Notes under the pieces: generated by a model | What the model saw: the letters and a program-made list of their open reading frames with translations, nothing else | Databases searched by the model: none | What the model was told of the DNA's origin: nothing | From: Arthrobacter sp. 31Y | GTDB taxonomy: Bacteria; Actinomycetota; Actinomycetes; Actinomycetales; Micrococcaceae | Length of the DNA stretch: 64,000 nt | Assembly: GCF_000526335.1 (NCBI RefSeq) | Contig: NZ_JAFW01000001.1 | Span: forward strand, 1,612,001-1,676,000 | Reading direction: 5' to 3' | Position numbers and translations under genes: made by a program | Shown: positions 34,213 through 43,835 of the stretch, in pieces | Layout: every line of letters begins with the position of its first letter | Position numbering within the stretch: position 1 is the first letter of the stretch

Positions 34213-34455
34213 AAGACTTCCCCCCATAGATGATGTCGCCAGTCTACTCAGAGTGGCGTACGTCTATGTTATTTCGAGTGCCCGGTCACGGCAGCACGAC
34301 GCATCACGGACTGGCGACAGGTCCGTGAATTGGCGAAGCCTTTGTCAAATAGGGGTTGATGTTTTCCTTCAGCGCTCTTTGCTGCCCGTGTGCTTGGGCA
34401 CGCGATGCCCTAGTGAGGTTTTCCTCGCCCTTGGTCACGCCCTGATCTGCAGTAT

Positions 34456-37400
34456 TCAGTCGAGATCATGGACGACGTCTTTGGCGAGAAAATCGTGCAT
34501 CATCCGGTTCTCCAAATCATTGCGTGTGAGCACAGGGGCGTTATTGATCAGAAGACGCCCCAGAAGAACAGTAGAGCCTTGGGTATCGACATTGTCATTT
34601 GTGGAGGATAGTGAGTCCTCCACTTCGACGAAGCGCTCGTACACTCTCGCGAGCATCTCTAGGAAGAGACTTGGGGCTACCACGGCGCAAGGCTCGCTAA
34701 GGAATCGCGATCGGTGCAGAACACCTTCTGATGCCCCCCGGACGGCCAATATGATGGCGTTCTTAGCGCGACCAAGATCGGCGAGGACACCGCGGATCAT
34801 TTCACGATCCACCCGCTTGTGCGGCAACACGATTAGCACGGAATCCCCATTGGGCATCTCCAGAAGAGTCCTGGGAAGGTCGCCCGGAAGAGACTTGGCG
34901 CGCAAACCCAGGGGTTCGGCCAGCTCAGCGACCACTCTTAGGCCCTCTCCGGTTTCAACCCTCGACATGTTTTCGTCCATAGTGAACATCGAAGATCGGG
35001 GGACGAATTTATCGGCCCATTTGCTGCCGATGACTAGCGAGGCTTCATCGTGCAGATCTCGTTGGACCTTGAGATGGACTCTGATTTCCTCAGTTTGCTC
35101 GCCCCGCAGCGGCTGCCAAGCGCCGTTCATTGGCGTTCCCCCTGAGCGCTCCACGTATCGGTCGAGGAGCTCCTCGAGGTCGTCCCACCGTTCGGTTTCG
35201 TCGAGCAGCATGGGCACCATGCCCGAGAGGCGTTCTCGGTGCGTGGCACGGTGGTTCATTCGGACCAGCGGTGCTAAAGCAATAGGCAGGCCGATCTCGA
35301 GCTCTGAGGCGAACATGCTCAGGCTACGGAAGACCATATCGGTCGGGGCACTGCCCAGGTAATCTCCCGCAGCGTCGATGAGCGTGGCAACAATCTGGGC
35401 GAGCTGGCGGGCATCGGTTTCGTCAATAATGATTCTGTTGTATGGGACCAGCCTTTCCAGTTCGGCGAAAGGGCGGGCGCCCCACCAGCGAAGAAGGACT
35501 GCGGCGCGCCACAGAGCGGTGAGCTGCGGCGTAGTTGCTCGGCTCCCGAGCCGGTCATCGTCAAGTTTGAAGCGAAGTTCGTCGGCCTTTCTGCCGGTCC
35601 CGACAACATCTGTCAGATCGGCACGCTGGCCTCGGAAGAAGATCGGATCCTCTTCCCGATTTAGCTTGATTACGTCCTTTGCCTTCGCCGCGATCATATT
35701 CCGCAGTTCGGCAGGGGCGTTGTCTTGGCACACCATTTGGTAGGTGGCGGTTCGAGTGAGGGGTGAGAGGCAGGCGAAATAGAGCAAGGTGAATGGGCCG
35801 GCTCCTTCTTCGGCGGCCTGTGCTAACTCCTTGACGGTGTCGACCATGTTGCTTCCCTGGGAATTAGTCGCAGCGATATGGCCGAGTCGGGTAGGGCGCA
35901 CGATGTCGTCCTCGACGACAACCACGCCTCGCGCTTCCAGTGTTGGAAGCGTGCGCTGAGCTTCGTCGCCTTTGTGAAGACCTGCCAAGGAACGGCCGTA
36001 GAGGGTACCGGCTTCCTCTTCGAATTTATCTGCCTCGAGTCTTATACCGGGGGCCCGGACAAGGAGTTGGAGGGCGGCATCGCCGAGCCAACCAGCTTCG
36101 ATAGGAGGAAGGTAGTGGGCTCCGCCTGACCAATCCTGAAGGTAGTGTGCAGCGACCGCAGAAGCCTTTGTCAGGGCTGATAGAACAATGCTGTCCGCAG
36201 CCTCTACCGAGCCGCCGAGCCCTCTGCGTTCAGCGTTACTGATGGCTAGAGTGCTCTTTAATCGAACATCCGGCACAATCTCCTTTGGCAAGACGAGGTA
36301 GCCAGACCCTCTACCTTGGGAGACTAGGAACCGACCAGCTCGGCCGAGGCGCTGGATCACGTCGTCTTTGTCCAGAACCCGTTGGTGGTCGCCCGAGTAG
36401 CTCAGCATGTCGGCGTTTATGACGATGTCGGTTGGGGTATTGACTCCCAGCTTGAGTGTGTCGGTGGCGAAAAGGATGCGCGTGTATCCGAGACGGAAGG
36501 TCTCCTCCATTAATTCTCGTCCCAACCCATCGAGCATTGACGTGTGGAATCCGATGCCGGTGCGGGCTGCGAGCTCAAGCGCCTTGAAAACGCGGTTAGG
36601 GGGCATGAGGTGCAGGTCTCTGTGAAGTTTGTTGGGTGTCCAGTCAGTGTCATCGCGAAGAGCCCGGAAGCGGCCGTTAGTGAAGGCGGAAGCATCGTCC
36701 GGCAGCCATCTGAGTTCCAGATTCTCCTGAACGAGCAATCGGCAGGCCATTGCCAGCTTCTCGGCATTCTTGCGCGAGTTCATGAACACGAGGATCGATG
36801 GCGTTGTGAGGGTGAAGGCCCCGTCTTCAACGTGTTCATGGAGGAGTGAAAGGATCACCGAGAGGACACGGTCGTATTCCTTGGCAGCCTTCTTTACCTC
36901 TGGAAGATTCCATCGGCTGATTAGCCCGCTAACGTCGTGCTTCCGTAGCCTGCCACTCTGAACTGATGGAATCCGCCCGGTGGTGATCATCTCATAGGTG
37001 GTACCGTCGGTGGCCGCAACCGCAAGCGGTACGGGGCGGTAGCGTGCTTCTCGCATTGAGACGAGAACCCCGTTGGCGTCGAACCAGCGTTTGAGCAAGT
37101 CGCGAGTCCCTTGGGACAGGGAGGCCGACAGCCCGATCCAGCGCAGGTCGGGGTGAGCGCGGAAGAGCTCAAGGATGAGCAGTTCAAGTGCTTGGCCCCG
37201 GGATTCGTCGACGAGGTGCTGCAGTTCGTCGACGACGATGAGCGGCGTGCTGTCCATGGACATCCCGAGCCTGCGGAGGGCGGCGACCTTTTCGGGGATG
37301 CAGATGGCGACATCGAACTTTCCAGTCCTCAAGCGTTCATCGTGCTGAGGGTGGTCTCGTGTTCCTTCTATGATGTCCCAGGGTTCTTCTGCTATGCCGG

Positions 37401-38508
37401 CGAACAGCTCCCTGAGGTCGCGAGCAGTTTGGTTGACGAGGGCCTTAGTGGGGGCGAGCACGATGACATTCCCTCGGAGCCCTTCAAGCTTGCGCCGGTT
37501 CACCGTCACCGAAATTGCGAGATGTCCAAACCGACTCTTGCCACTGGAGGTTGGGGCGACAATGATGACTGATTCCCGGCGTGACGGGTTGAGGAGGTAC
37601 CTGAAAGCGAGCCGATCCAACTCCGTCGTTCCGGGATCTTCGATCCCTGTCTCCTCGTATTCGTACCGGTCCCGAACGTGATTGCGGTGTTCCAAGAGCC
37701 TCTGCGGACTTCCGGCAAGCCTGTCGGCGAGCTTGGGCGGCAGCCGGTTGAGGTGTTTAAGGAGCGAGTCGGAGCCATTGTCATCAAAAGTGGCTGTGAG
37801 GACCGATTCGGGAAGCACGTTACGTGCAATCTGCTTGGCTGCCAGCATGATGCCCGGCAGCTTGTGAACTCCAACCTGCTCCTGAAGGATCCCTCGGAGC
37901 CAGACGTCCTTCGCTTCTTGAGACGCCCCTTTGTCTGCTCCGGGGTCGTAACCTTCCGGTTGGCGCCCCGACATGCCCACCAGCCTTGCCATGGGTTCCA
38001 GTACTTTCCACCTGAGGTCTGTGAGGGCTTTTCTCGAGGCTTCGACATCCTCCTCGTCCAGAGGGCACGAACCGGCAGTAAGCATGTTGCCAATCTCCAA
38101 TGTCGGCACGTCAGCGAGTAGTTCATCGACGCTTTGGATAATGCCAGAAAGGACTCTTTCTCCACGCACGCGCGGCATAAGCCCTTTAAGTCCTATGTCG
38201 AGTCCGTTGTACACAAGCCTGCTCTCTGAGCCAGCGAAGTCCAATGCCAGGCTGCGTTTCTCACTCCAGGCGGGACCGCTGTCTGGTCCCAGCCTGCGCG
38301 CGAAGAGGAACAGTGGGTTGAGGAGCTCGCCGAGCTCTGACCAGATCTCGACCCATTCGGTGTCCGGCCCGCAGGGTGAACCCGGGAAGAACACTTCCCT
38401 GGATGGCGCTCGATTTGGCTTCATTGGGAGGGTGCCGGCACGGAGGAGCTCTCGCCTGTACGCGAGTTCCTCGAGTTCGGCCGTGTATTCGTGCGGAATA
38501 GTCCCCAA
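34456..38508 (-). CDS. Large DEAD/DEAH-like superfamily 2 helicase (1350 aa)
   Basis: TTG start at 38508 with AGGAGG 5 bp upstream. Helicase core at about 295-730: motif I APTSSGKS (318-325), Ia APTKALV (352-358), II VVDELQ (425-430, with LQ replacing the usual AD/AH), III SAS (461-463), late motifs ATDTLKLGVN (681-690) and QRLGRAGR (719-726). This is the Ski2/Lhr-like arrangement. About 290 N-terminal and 620 C-terminal residues have no motif I recognise. Large helicases of this form occur in several phage-defence systems; here it follows the DUF4062 gene 244 bp away on the same strand. Confidence 0.82.
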   Translation of the reverse strand: MGTIPHEYTAELEELAYRRELLRAGTLPMKPNRAPSREVFFPGSPCGPDTEWVEIWSELGELLNPLFLFARRLGPDSGPAWSEKRSLALDFAGSESRLVYNGLDIGLKGLMPRVRGERVLSGIIQSVDELLADVPTLEIGNMLTAGSCPLDEEDVEASRKALTDLRWKVLEPMARLVGMSGRQPEGYDPGADKGASQEAKDVWLRGILQEQVGVHKLPGIMLAAKQIARNVLPESVLTATFDDNGSDSLLKHLNRLPPKLADRLAGSPQRLLEHRNHVRDRYEYEETGIEDPGTTELDRLAFRYLLNPSRRESVIIVAPTSSGKSRFGHLAISVTVNRRKLEGLRGNVIVLAPTKALVNQTARDLRELFAGIAEEPWDIIEGTRDHPQHDERLRTGKFDVAICIPEKVAALRRLGMSMDSTPLIVVDELQHLVDESRGQALELLILELFRAHPDLRWIGLSASLSQGTRDLLKRWFDANGVLVSMREARYRPVPLAVAATDGTTYEMITTGRIPSVQSGRLRKHDVSGLISRWNLPEVKKAAKEYDRVLSVILSLLHEHVEDGAFTLTTPSILVFMNSRKNAEKLAMACRLLVQENLELRWLPDDASAFTNGRFRALRDDTDWTPNKLHRDLHLMPPNRVFKALELAARTGIGFHTSMLDGLGRELMEETFRLGYTRILFATDTLKLGVNTPTDIVINADMLSYSGDHQRVLDKDDVIQRLGRAGRFLVSQGRGSGYLVLPKEIVPDVRLKSTLAISNAERRGLGGSVEAADSIVLSALTKASAVAAHYLQDWSGGAHYLPPIEAGWLGDAALQLLVRAPGIRLEADKFEEEAGTLYGRSLAGLHKGDEAQRTLPTLEARGVVVVEDDIVRPTRLGHIAATNSQGSNMVDTVKELAQAAEEGAGPFTLLYFACLSPLTRTATYQMVCQDNAPAELRNMIAAKAKDVIKLNREEDPIFFRGQRADLTDVVGTGRKADELRFKLDDDRLGSRATTPQLTALWRAAVLLRWWGARPFAELERLVPYNRIIIDETDARQLAQIVATLIDAAGDYLGSAPTDMVFRSLSMFASELEIGLPIALAPLVRMNHRATHRERLSGMVPMLLDETERWDDLEELLDRYVERSGGTPMNGAWQPLRGEQTEEIRVHLKVQRDLHDEASLVIGSKWADKFVPRSSMFTMDENMSRVETGEGLRVVAELAEPLGLRAKSLPGDLPRTLLEMPNGDSVLIVLPHKRVDREMIRGVLADLGRAKNAIILAVRGASEGVLHRSRFLSEPCAVVAPSLFLEMLARVYERFVEVEDSLSSTNDNVDTQGSTVLLGRLLINNAPVLTRNDLENRMMHDFLAKDVVHDLD

Positions 38509-38743
38509 CTGATCCTCCTGGCTAACCGTTGTGGCCGCGGTAGCAAACCGGCTGAGGCAAAGCTACCAGCGCACCTGCCTGAACCGCAGCACGTTCGCCA
38601 TCAACGCCGAAAGTCGAAACCCGGTTCGGGCCTTTCCGTCTGGCTTTCCCAGCCAGACCCGTCAGGTTGAGCGCGGGAAAGCCAATGCCGTCCAGCATGG
38701 ACAGTGTCCATAGAAAGGGCGATCAAGGGAGGAGGTGAAAACA

Positions 38744-38932
38744 ATGGCCATGTTACCGCCGTACCAGCAGCAGCCAGCAGAAGTTCGCCGCGCAGAAGAG
38801 GCCGCGCTAAAGCGCGCTCAGGAGTACCAGAAGCACCAGAAGGAGCAGGAGCGCCGTCGTCGTGAGGAGCGCGAGAGGGCACTGATCGCGGAGTCCCGCC
38901 GCAAGGCGAGCGAGACGAGCAGGAAGCGCTGA
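38744..38932 (+). CDS. Small highly charged coiled-coil protein (62 aa)
   Basis: 62 residues from ATG 38744, with AGGAGGTG 6 bp upstream. After MAMLPPYQQQP the sequence is almost entirely Glu/Arg/Lys/Gln (AQEYQKHQKEQERRRREERE), a single charged helix. It leads the operon of membrane/VWA genes and is separated from them by a perfect 16-bp-arm hairpin. Function unknown; small charged leaders can be nucleic-acid-binding or structural. Confidence 0.65.
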   Translation: MAMLPPYQQQPAEVRRAEEAALKRAQEYQKHQKEQERRRREERERALIAESRRKASETSRKR

Positions 38933-38939
38933 CGAGTGG

Positions 38940-38972
38940 CTGGGGTGCCCGCCCTAAGGGCGGGCACCCCAG
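38940..38972 (+). terminator. Perfect hairpin after the 62-aa gene
   Basis: CTGGGGTGCCCGCCCT and its exact complement around a single central A. It lies 7 bp after the stop and 110 bp before the membrane-protein gene, so it may terminate or attenuate read-through. Confidence 0.6.
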
Positions 38973-39082
38973 CACAACTCGAACCGTAAAGGTCGCCCCA
39001 GCGACCACTGATACATGCAAACAGCCTCCTTTCGGCTCCGGCTGCCGATCCAAGTAAGTCACCAGATCACCAGGAGATTAAC

Positions 39083-40552
39083 GTGCCTTTCAAGTTGCCA
39101 ACTGTGCAGACACTGTTTGAATTGTTCACTCGGCCAGCGCCAAACGTCACAACCTTCCGCAACGGCGCCTACAACACCGGGATTTCCGAGCAGGATATTG
39201 AGAACAAGGCCATCGAGGATGGCCATACCGGCATCCTCGACCCCGCCACGGTCGGAGTGAACTCCCATCCCCATGCCATTGATGGGCTCGTGGAAGGCCA
39301 CGCCGCTGCCAGCGGCGTGATCAGCTACGACACCCGAGATGAGCTCCAAGCGGTCGACGCCACCTTGGAGAAGGAGCTGCTCAATTTCGACTCCACCAAG
39401 GCCGCTGCGCTCGACGCGAACAGCAACTACGAGTCCGCGGAGCGTGAGCGCATCCTCCAATGGCGCCGCATGAAGGTGACCGGCTTACCGATCCCCTCGA
39501 AGAAGGCCGGAGTTATCCTGGCCGCAGCTATGATCGGGCTGTTCGTCGGAGACTGGGGTCTTATCACCCTCGGCTACCAGGTCCTGGGGCTCTCAGATCA
39601 CCCGTGGATCCCGGGGATCGCCTTCACCGATGACCTCCACCTCGCCGCGTTTTCCTCCGTATTCGCCATAGTCGTCCTGGGCGAAGTCGTGGGCGAGCGT
39701 CTCCGCCGCATCGAGTACGCCCTGGAGAACCGCCGTCGGGCCGTCGAAGCCGAACGTGACAAGCTGCCGAAGCCTGCCGCCTTTGACGTCTTCTGGCTCA
39801 CCGTCTGCCTCCTCGGTGCCCTTGCCGGTCTGGCGGCCCTCAGCTACATCCGTTCGGAGTACCTCAAAGCTCTCGGAGTCGGCGACGGAGGCCCAGCCTT
39901 CTTCGGCATCCAGCTCGCCATCCTGCTCGCAGCCATTGCCCTCGGTTTCGCTCACGCCAACCCCGAGGCGAAGCGCTGGATGAGCATCGACAAGAAGGCG
40001 GGAGCCGCCGAGGTCAAGCGGACCACGGCGGCGGACGCCCATGCCGCGTCGGGAAGCCGAATCAATGCAGCGATCGACGAGCGCCAGGCGATCCTCGCCA
40101 AGGCCGGGCACCACATCGGCACCAACGCGGCCAATGTCGTCGTCCAGACCTCCGACTATAAGCGCCGCTACTCCCTGTCCCAGCTGGAGCCGGTGCAGGA
40201 GCGGTTGTTCGGCGAGCACAAGGCGCCCAAGCAGGACACCGACGAGGGCCTCCTGGCCAAGATCGTCGGCATCAGGCCAATTGCTTCCTTCGAAAAGGTG
40301 ACCACCACCAGCGTCATGGGCGCCCTAGAGAAGACCCGCAGCAGGCTCGGCACCCTCCGCGCCCGCATCGATCAGGTCGAGATCAACAAGCTCAACCTGC
40401 CGCAGCTCGACGAAGATTCCGGCCTCACGGAGGACCCGGCCGTCGTCACCACCGCGGAGACGCCGGAGGCGACCCCACTGCGGACCTTGTGGAAGACCGT
40501 GCCCGTGGACGAGAACTTCGAGAATGATGACACCGACGAGGAGACCGCGTGA
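39083..40552 (+). CDS. Four-helix membrane protein of VWA/OmpA-lipoprotein operon
   Basis: 489 residues from GTG 39083 (CAGGAGATTAAC upstream). Hydrophobic helices are at about 142-166, 184-203, 235-256 and 271-291. They are flanked by a 140-residue acidic N-terminal domain and a 190-residue cytoplasmic C-terminal domain with predicted helices (SRLGTLRARIDQVEINKLNL). Between helices 2 and 3 is a basic loop, GERLRRIEYALENRRRAVEA. I do not recognise a family. The stop overlaps the next start as GTGA, so it belongs to a tightly coupled operon. Confidence 0.8.
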   Translation: MPFKLPTVQTLFELFTRPAPNVTTFRNGAYNTGISEQDIENKAIEDGHTGILDPATVGVNSHPHAIDGLVEGHAAASGVISYDTRDELQAVDATLEKELLNFDSTKAAALDANSNYESAERERILQWRRMKVTGLPIPSKKAGVILAAAMIGLFVGDWGLITLGYQVLGLSDHPWIPGIAFTDDLHLAAFSSVFAIVVLGEVVGERLRRIEYALENRRRAVEAERDKLPKPAAFDVFWLTVCLLGALAGLAALSYIRSEYLKALGVGDGGPAFFGIQLAILLAAIALGFAHANPEAKRWMSIDKKAGAAEVKRTTAADAHAASGSRINAAIDERQAILAKAGHHIGTNAANVVVQTSDYKRRYSLSQLEPVQERLFGEHKAPKQDTDEGLLAKIVGIRPIASFEKVTTTSVMGALEKTRSRLGTLRARIDQVEINKLNLPQLDEDSGLTEDPAVVTTAETPEATPLRTLWKTVPVDENFENDDTDEETA

Positions 40553-41340
40553 GCAGTGAGGGTGGGTGCCGCCCCGTCGCCAGCAGCCACCGCCTGCAGA
40601 AGGGCCGCCCCGCCACCAGCGGCCTCCACATCCCTGGACCACCTCGGCCGACCGGCGTCGCCCAGCCCATAGCGCTACCTGCCCTTGCCGGAGCTGGCGC
40701 CGCCGAAATTCGAGCTCGGGTGCGCCACCTGCACTTCGAGACCGTTCCCGATTGGAGCGGGTCCACCTTCAGCGTCTGGGGCGGGGACCCAAACGACGTT
40801 ATCGGCGCGGTCACCATCTCCGTCTTCCTGTGGTTGCGACGACACGGCGGTGGCACGGCGGGTGTCGTTCCTTGGGGAACCACCCCCGCTACGCATCTGG
40901 CCCTCGGCCCTCTATCAGTCAAGAAGAACCTCAAGGCGCTCAAGGCAGCCATTCGTGATCGCGTCAACCTCGGGGGCAACGACCTTCCCGCGGCGCTTCG
41001 CCTATCGGCTGACCGGACCTCCGACCTTCCCGCTCACACCGTCCCGTTCTACTGGGTCCCGACCGACGGCATCGAGAGCGTGACATCGTCCACCCACGAT
41101 GCCGTGAACGCCCTCCCGCCCGGGTCGGTCCACCTCGTCCTGATCGACCCCCTCCGCGGGTGCACGCCCGAGATGCAGAACGACTGGCGCTCCGTGCCGT
41201 TCGGGTCGATCACCCGTATCGACGACCTGTCTGTGAGGAATGTCGCCACGACTATCGCCGAACGCTGCGCCGCCGCCATCGGCTTGCAGCTGGTGACTGC
41301 CACACCTGCCACCTCGGAAGAAAAGGAACAAAGCTCATGA
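40549..41340 (+). CDS. VWA-like cytosolic protein
   Basis: 263 residues from GTG 40549, overlapping the membrane-protein stop. After a Pro/Gly-rich leader, residues 62-73 give a strand ending DWSGST (D68, S70, S72), a DxSxS MIDAS-type motif. Then come helix-rich and strand segments, including VHLVLIDPLRGCTPEM near the end, as in von Willebrand A folds. No signal or membrane helix is present. Its start and stop overlaps with both neighbours imply equimolar synthesis with the membrane protein and lipoprotein. The VWA call is from the motif and the strand pattern only. Confidence 0.6.
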   Translation: MSSEGGCRPVASSHRLQKGRPATSGLHIPGPPRPTGVAQPIALPALAGAGAAEIRARVRHLHFETVPDWSGSTFSVWGGDPNDVIGAVTISVFLWLRRHGGGTAGVVPWGTTPATHLALGPLSVKKNLKALKAAIRDRVNLGGNDLPAALRLSADRTSDLPAHTVPFYWVPTDGIESVTSSTHDAVNALPPGSVHLVLIDPLRGCTPEMQNDWRSVPFGSITRIDDLSVRNVATTIAERCAAAIGLQLVTATPATSEEKEQSS

Positions 41341-42527
41341 ATACCAACCGAATCCGCGTCGTCCTCGTTGGAGGCCTGATCCTGTCAGCCTCACTCGCCG
41401 CCTGCGGAAACACGAACACTGAAACGGGCACCACCGATCCGCTCCCGGGGGTCGCCTCAAACTGCAAGCCCGTGCTGCAGCCGACGATCAAATCCGACAC
41501 GCCCACAATCGCTATCCTGGGCGCGGAGGGGATGACGCTCGACTTCTACAGCCAGGACACCGAAATCATCATCAACACAGCCAAGGGCACCAAAGCCCGC
41601 GTCATCGTCAATGGCGTCTCCGAGGGTGTCGACGGCCCCAATCTCCTCAGCAACGTGATCCTGGAAGGCGAGGGGAGTAACAATCTCGCTCGCACCCAGG
41701 ATCTCAGCTGCAAGTCTGAGAAGGTCAATGAAGCGATCAACATTTTGAAGAAGCGCAAAGCCACGGAGCGCCCAAATGTGTTCGACGCGCTGAATGCTCT
41801 CTCAGGTAACCTCTCGCACAATCTCTCCAACCAGCCCGTCGACGTGGTGCTCCTTACGCCCCTCGCCGCCCGTGGTGGAGGCATCGATCTCACCGATCCC
41901 AAGACTCTCAGTGACCCCGTCAATGCAATCAATACCTTGGCGGCGAAAGGACTCGTTCCGAATTGCGAGAACTGGCGCGTATACGGCGTATCGCCCGCCA
42001 CCGGGTTGAACGACGTTATGGCGGCCCAGCTCAAGGACTTCTGGATCCGCTACCTTCAGAAGTGCGGTGGGAAGCTCGTCGCCTGGACTGACCATCTTGC
42101 AACCTTCCCAGTAACGAACGCCATCATTCCCGCCGACACCAGCCAGATCAAGGTCGAGCACACCGACAAGGAGGTCACCGGCACTCTGGGCACCGACCTC
42201 CTTTTCGGCGCGTACAGCTCCGACCTCCTCGACTCGGCTGCGCCGACGCTTGCCGTGCTCCTGAATCTCAGTGCCAAATACACCGGGCCGATAGAAATCA
42301 CGGGCTACGTCAACCCTGTCGATCTAGCCGACACCGAAACGAATATGTCCCTGAGCCTGAAACGCGCTAAGGCTGTCATGGACTGGCTCGTCGCCCACCA
42401 CATCGATAGAAGCCGCTTTACTATCGCGGGCAAGGGAGCATCCGACGCTATATATCCCACCCCGATGTCCGACTCCGAGGCGTCCGCAAATCGCCGAGTA
42501 GTTGTCGTCTTTCATGCCGAAGGCTGA
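41337..42527 (+). CDS. VWA/OmpA-like lipoprotein
   Basis: 396 residues from ATG 41337, overlapping the previous stop (ATGA). Signal peptide and lipobox LSASLAACG (Cys23). The middle (about 45-280) reads like a VWA-type fold: VDVVLLTPLAARGGGIDLTD, NWRVYGVSPATGLNDVM and DFWIRYLQKCGGKLVAW. The C-terminal 90 residues match an OmpA-type peptidoglycan-binding domain (IEITGYVNPVD, SLKRAKAVMDWLVAH, ASANRRVVVVF). It would be anchored outside the membrane and bind cell wall. OmpA-type domains are uncommon in Gram-positive lipoproteins. Confidence 0.75.
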   Translation: MNTNRIRVVLVGGLILSASLAACGNTNTETGTTDPLPGVASNCKPVLQPTIKSDTPTIAILGAEGMTLDFYSQDTEIIINTAKGTKARVIVNGVSEGVDGPNLLSNVILEGEGSNNLARTQDLSCKSEKVNEAINILKKRKATERPNVFDALNALSGNLSHNLSNQPVDVVLLTPLAARGGGIDLTDPKTLSDPVNAINTLAAKGLVPNCENWRVYGVSPATGLNDVMAAQLKDFWIRYLQKCGGKLVAWTDHLATFPVTNAIIPADTSQIKVEHTDKEVTGTLGTDLLFGAYSSDLLDSAAPTLAVLLNLSAKYTGPIEITGYVNPVDLADTETNMSLSLKRAKAVMDWLVAHHIDRSRFTIAGKGASDAIYPTPMSDSEASANRRVVVVFHAEG

Positions 42528-42608
42528 TAGCTTTGGCCGGACTATTGGGGACTGCTGCACGGATAGGTGACATCTGTTGTGCCTAGTCAAACGGACTGGG
42601 CTGGAAGG

Positions 42609-42911
42609 ATGTCTACTATGACCAAGCCGTACCCGAAGGAATTCCGGGATGATGTTGTTCGGGTCGCATTGAATCGTGAGCCCGGGGTTGAGCTGGCCCA
42701 GATCGCGAAGGATTTCGGGATCCACTTCACGACGTTATACGGGTGGATGAAGAAGGCCGAGTTTGAGGCGGGGAACCGTTCGGGGACCACTGGTGAGCAG
42801 GCCGTGGAACTCGCGGCCGCGAAGCGGCGGATCAAGACGCTGGAGCAGGAAGTTGAGGTCCTGCGCCGGGCAGCGGCGTATTTCTCCCAGGCTCATCTGC
42901 CGGGAAAATGA
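42609..42911 (+). CDS. IS3-family transposase OrfA
   Basis: About 100 residues (ATG 42609, STMTKPYPKEFRDDVVRVAL). HTH: GVELAQIAKDFGIHFTTLYGWMKKAE, followed by a leucine-zipper-like helix (ELAAAKRRIKTLEQEVEVLR). It binds the ends and, in IS3 elements, is fused to OrfB by programmed frameshift. Here its stop overlaps OrfB start by 4 bp (ATGA). Confidence 0.88.
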   Translation: MSTMTKPYPKEFRDDVVRVALNREPGVELAQIAKDFGIHFTTLYGWMKKAEFEAGNRSGTTGEQAVELAAAKRRIKTLEQEVEVLRRAAAYFSQAHLPGK

Positions 42912-43807
42912 GCTACCCGCTCGTCCAAGACCTTGCCGCTGACGGTAGTCCCGTCACGGTGACGTGCCGGGTGCTGAAGATCGCCCGCCAGCCTTACTAC
43001 CGCTGGCTGGCCAACCCGGTCACCGCTGCCGAGTACGAACAGGCCTACCGGGCCAATGCTCTGTTTGATGCCCACCGGGACGACCCCGACTTCGGGTACC
43101 GGTTCCTGGTCGATGAAGCCCGCACCTCGGGCGAGCCGATGTCTGAGCGGACCGCGTGGCGGATCTGCGCGGACAACGGCCGGTGGTCGGCCTTTGGGAA
43201 AAAGCGCGGCAAATCCAAGAAAGCCGGCCCTCCGGTCCACGATGACCTGTGCGCGATAACCGACAGCAAAGACCGGACCCGGCACGAATTCACCGCAGGG
43301 GCTCCCAACCAGTTGTGGCTCTCGGACATCACCGAACACGCCACCGCCGAAGGCAAGCTCTACCTGTGTGCGGTCAAGGATGTTTACTCCAATAGGATTG
43401 TCGGCTACTCCATCGACTCACGGATGAAATCCCGCCTGGCCGTGGCAGCACTGAACAGTGCGGTCGCCCGACGCGGTGAGGTGGCCGGCTGCATTCTGCA
43501 TACCGATCGCGGATCTCAATTTCGGAGCCGGAAACTCGTCCATGCCCTGAATCGTCATGGCATCACCGGCTCGATGGGCCGGGTCGGGGCGTGCGGAGAC
43601 AATGCAGCAATGGAATCGTTCTTCGCTCTGCTGCAAAAGAACGTCCTAGACCGGCGATCCTGGGCCACCCGGGAGGACTTGAGGCTCGCAATCGTGACCT
43701 GGATCGAACGCACCTACCACCGCCGCAGACGCCAAGCCACACTCGGCCGTTTGACCCCGATCGAATACGAGTCCATCATGAACACGCCAGCCACACTGGC
43801 AGCGTGA
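42908..43807 (+). CDS. IS3-family transposase OrfB (DDE integrase)
   Basis: 299 residues. HTH_21-type N-terminus, then an rve integrase core with the DDE triad: NQLWLSDITEHAT (first D), CILHTDRGSQF (second D) and AAMESFFALLQKNV (E), followed by TYHRRRRQATLGRLTPIEYE. The core appears intact, so the element could be active. The start overlaps OrfA. Confidence 0.9.
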   Translation: MSYPLVQDLAADGSPVTVTCRVLKIARQPYYRWLANPVTAAEYEQAYRANALFDAHRDDPDFGYRFLVDEARTSGEPMSERTAWRICADNGRWSAFGKKRGKSKKAGPPVHDDLCAITDSKDRTRHEFTAGAPNQLWLSDITEHATAEGKLYLCAVKDVYSNRIVGYSIDSRMKSRLAVAALNSAVARRGEVAGCILHTDRGSQFRSRKLVHALNRHGITGSMGRVGACGDNAAMESFFALLQKNVLDRRSWATREDLRLAIVTWIERTYHRRRRQATLGRLTPIEYESIMNTPATLAA

Positions 43808-43835
43808 CTAACCACTGTCACCTATCCGTGCAGCA

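Larger units (their letters stand above)
42553..43835 (+). mobile_element. IS3-family insertion sequence
   Basis: A 1283-bp element bounded by perfect 20-bp inverted repeats: TGCTGCACGGATAGGTGACA at 42553-42572 and its complement at 43816-43835. It encodes OrfA and OrfB. The termini are TG...CA as in IS3 elements. The flanks (left ...GGGGAC, right ATCCCG...) show no 3-5 bp direct duplication, so the neighbouring DNA has probably been rearranged since insertion. Confidence 0.9.

Noticed and set aside
34253..35362. Plus-strand frame opposite the helicase 3' end
   Set aside because: Ser/Arg-rich antisense frame with no RBS; the helicase motifs establish the minus strand.
38744..42527. Zorya defence system
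   Set aside because: An OmpA-type protein, membrane protein and nearby helicase are present, but the membrane protein has no visible MotA/ExbB motif and the helicase is on the opposite strand, so the name is not justified.
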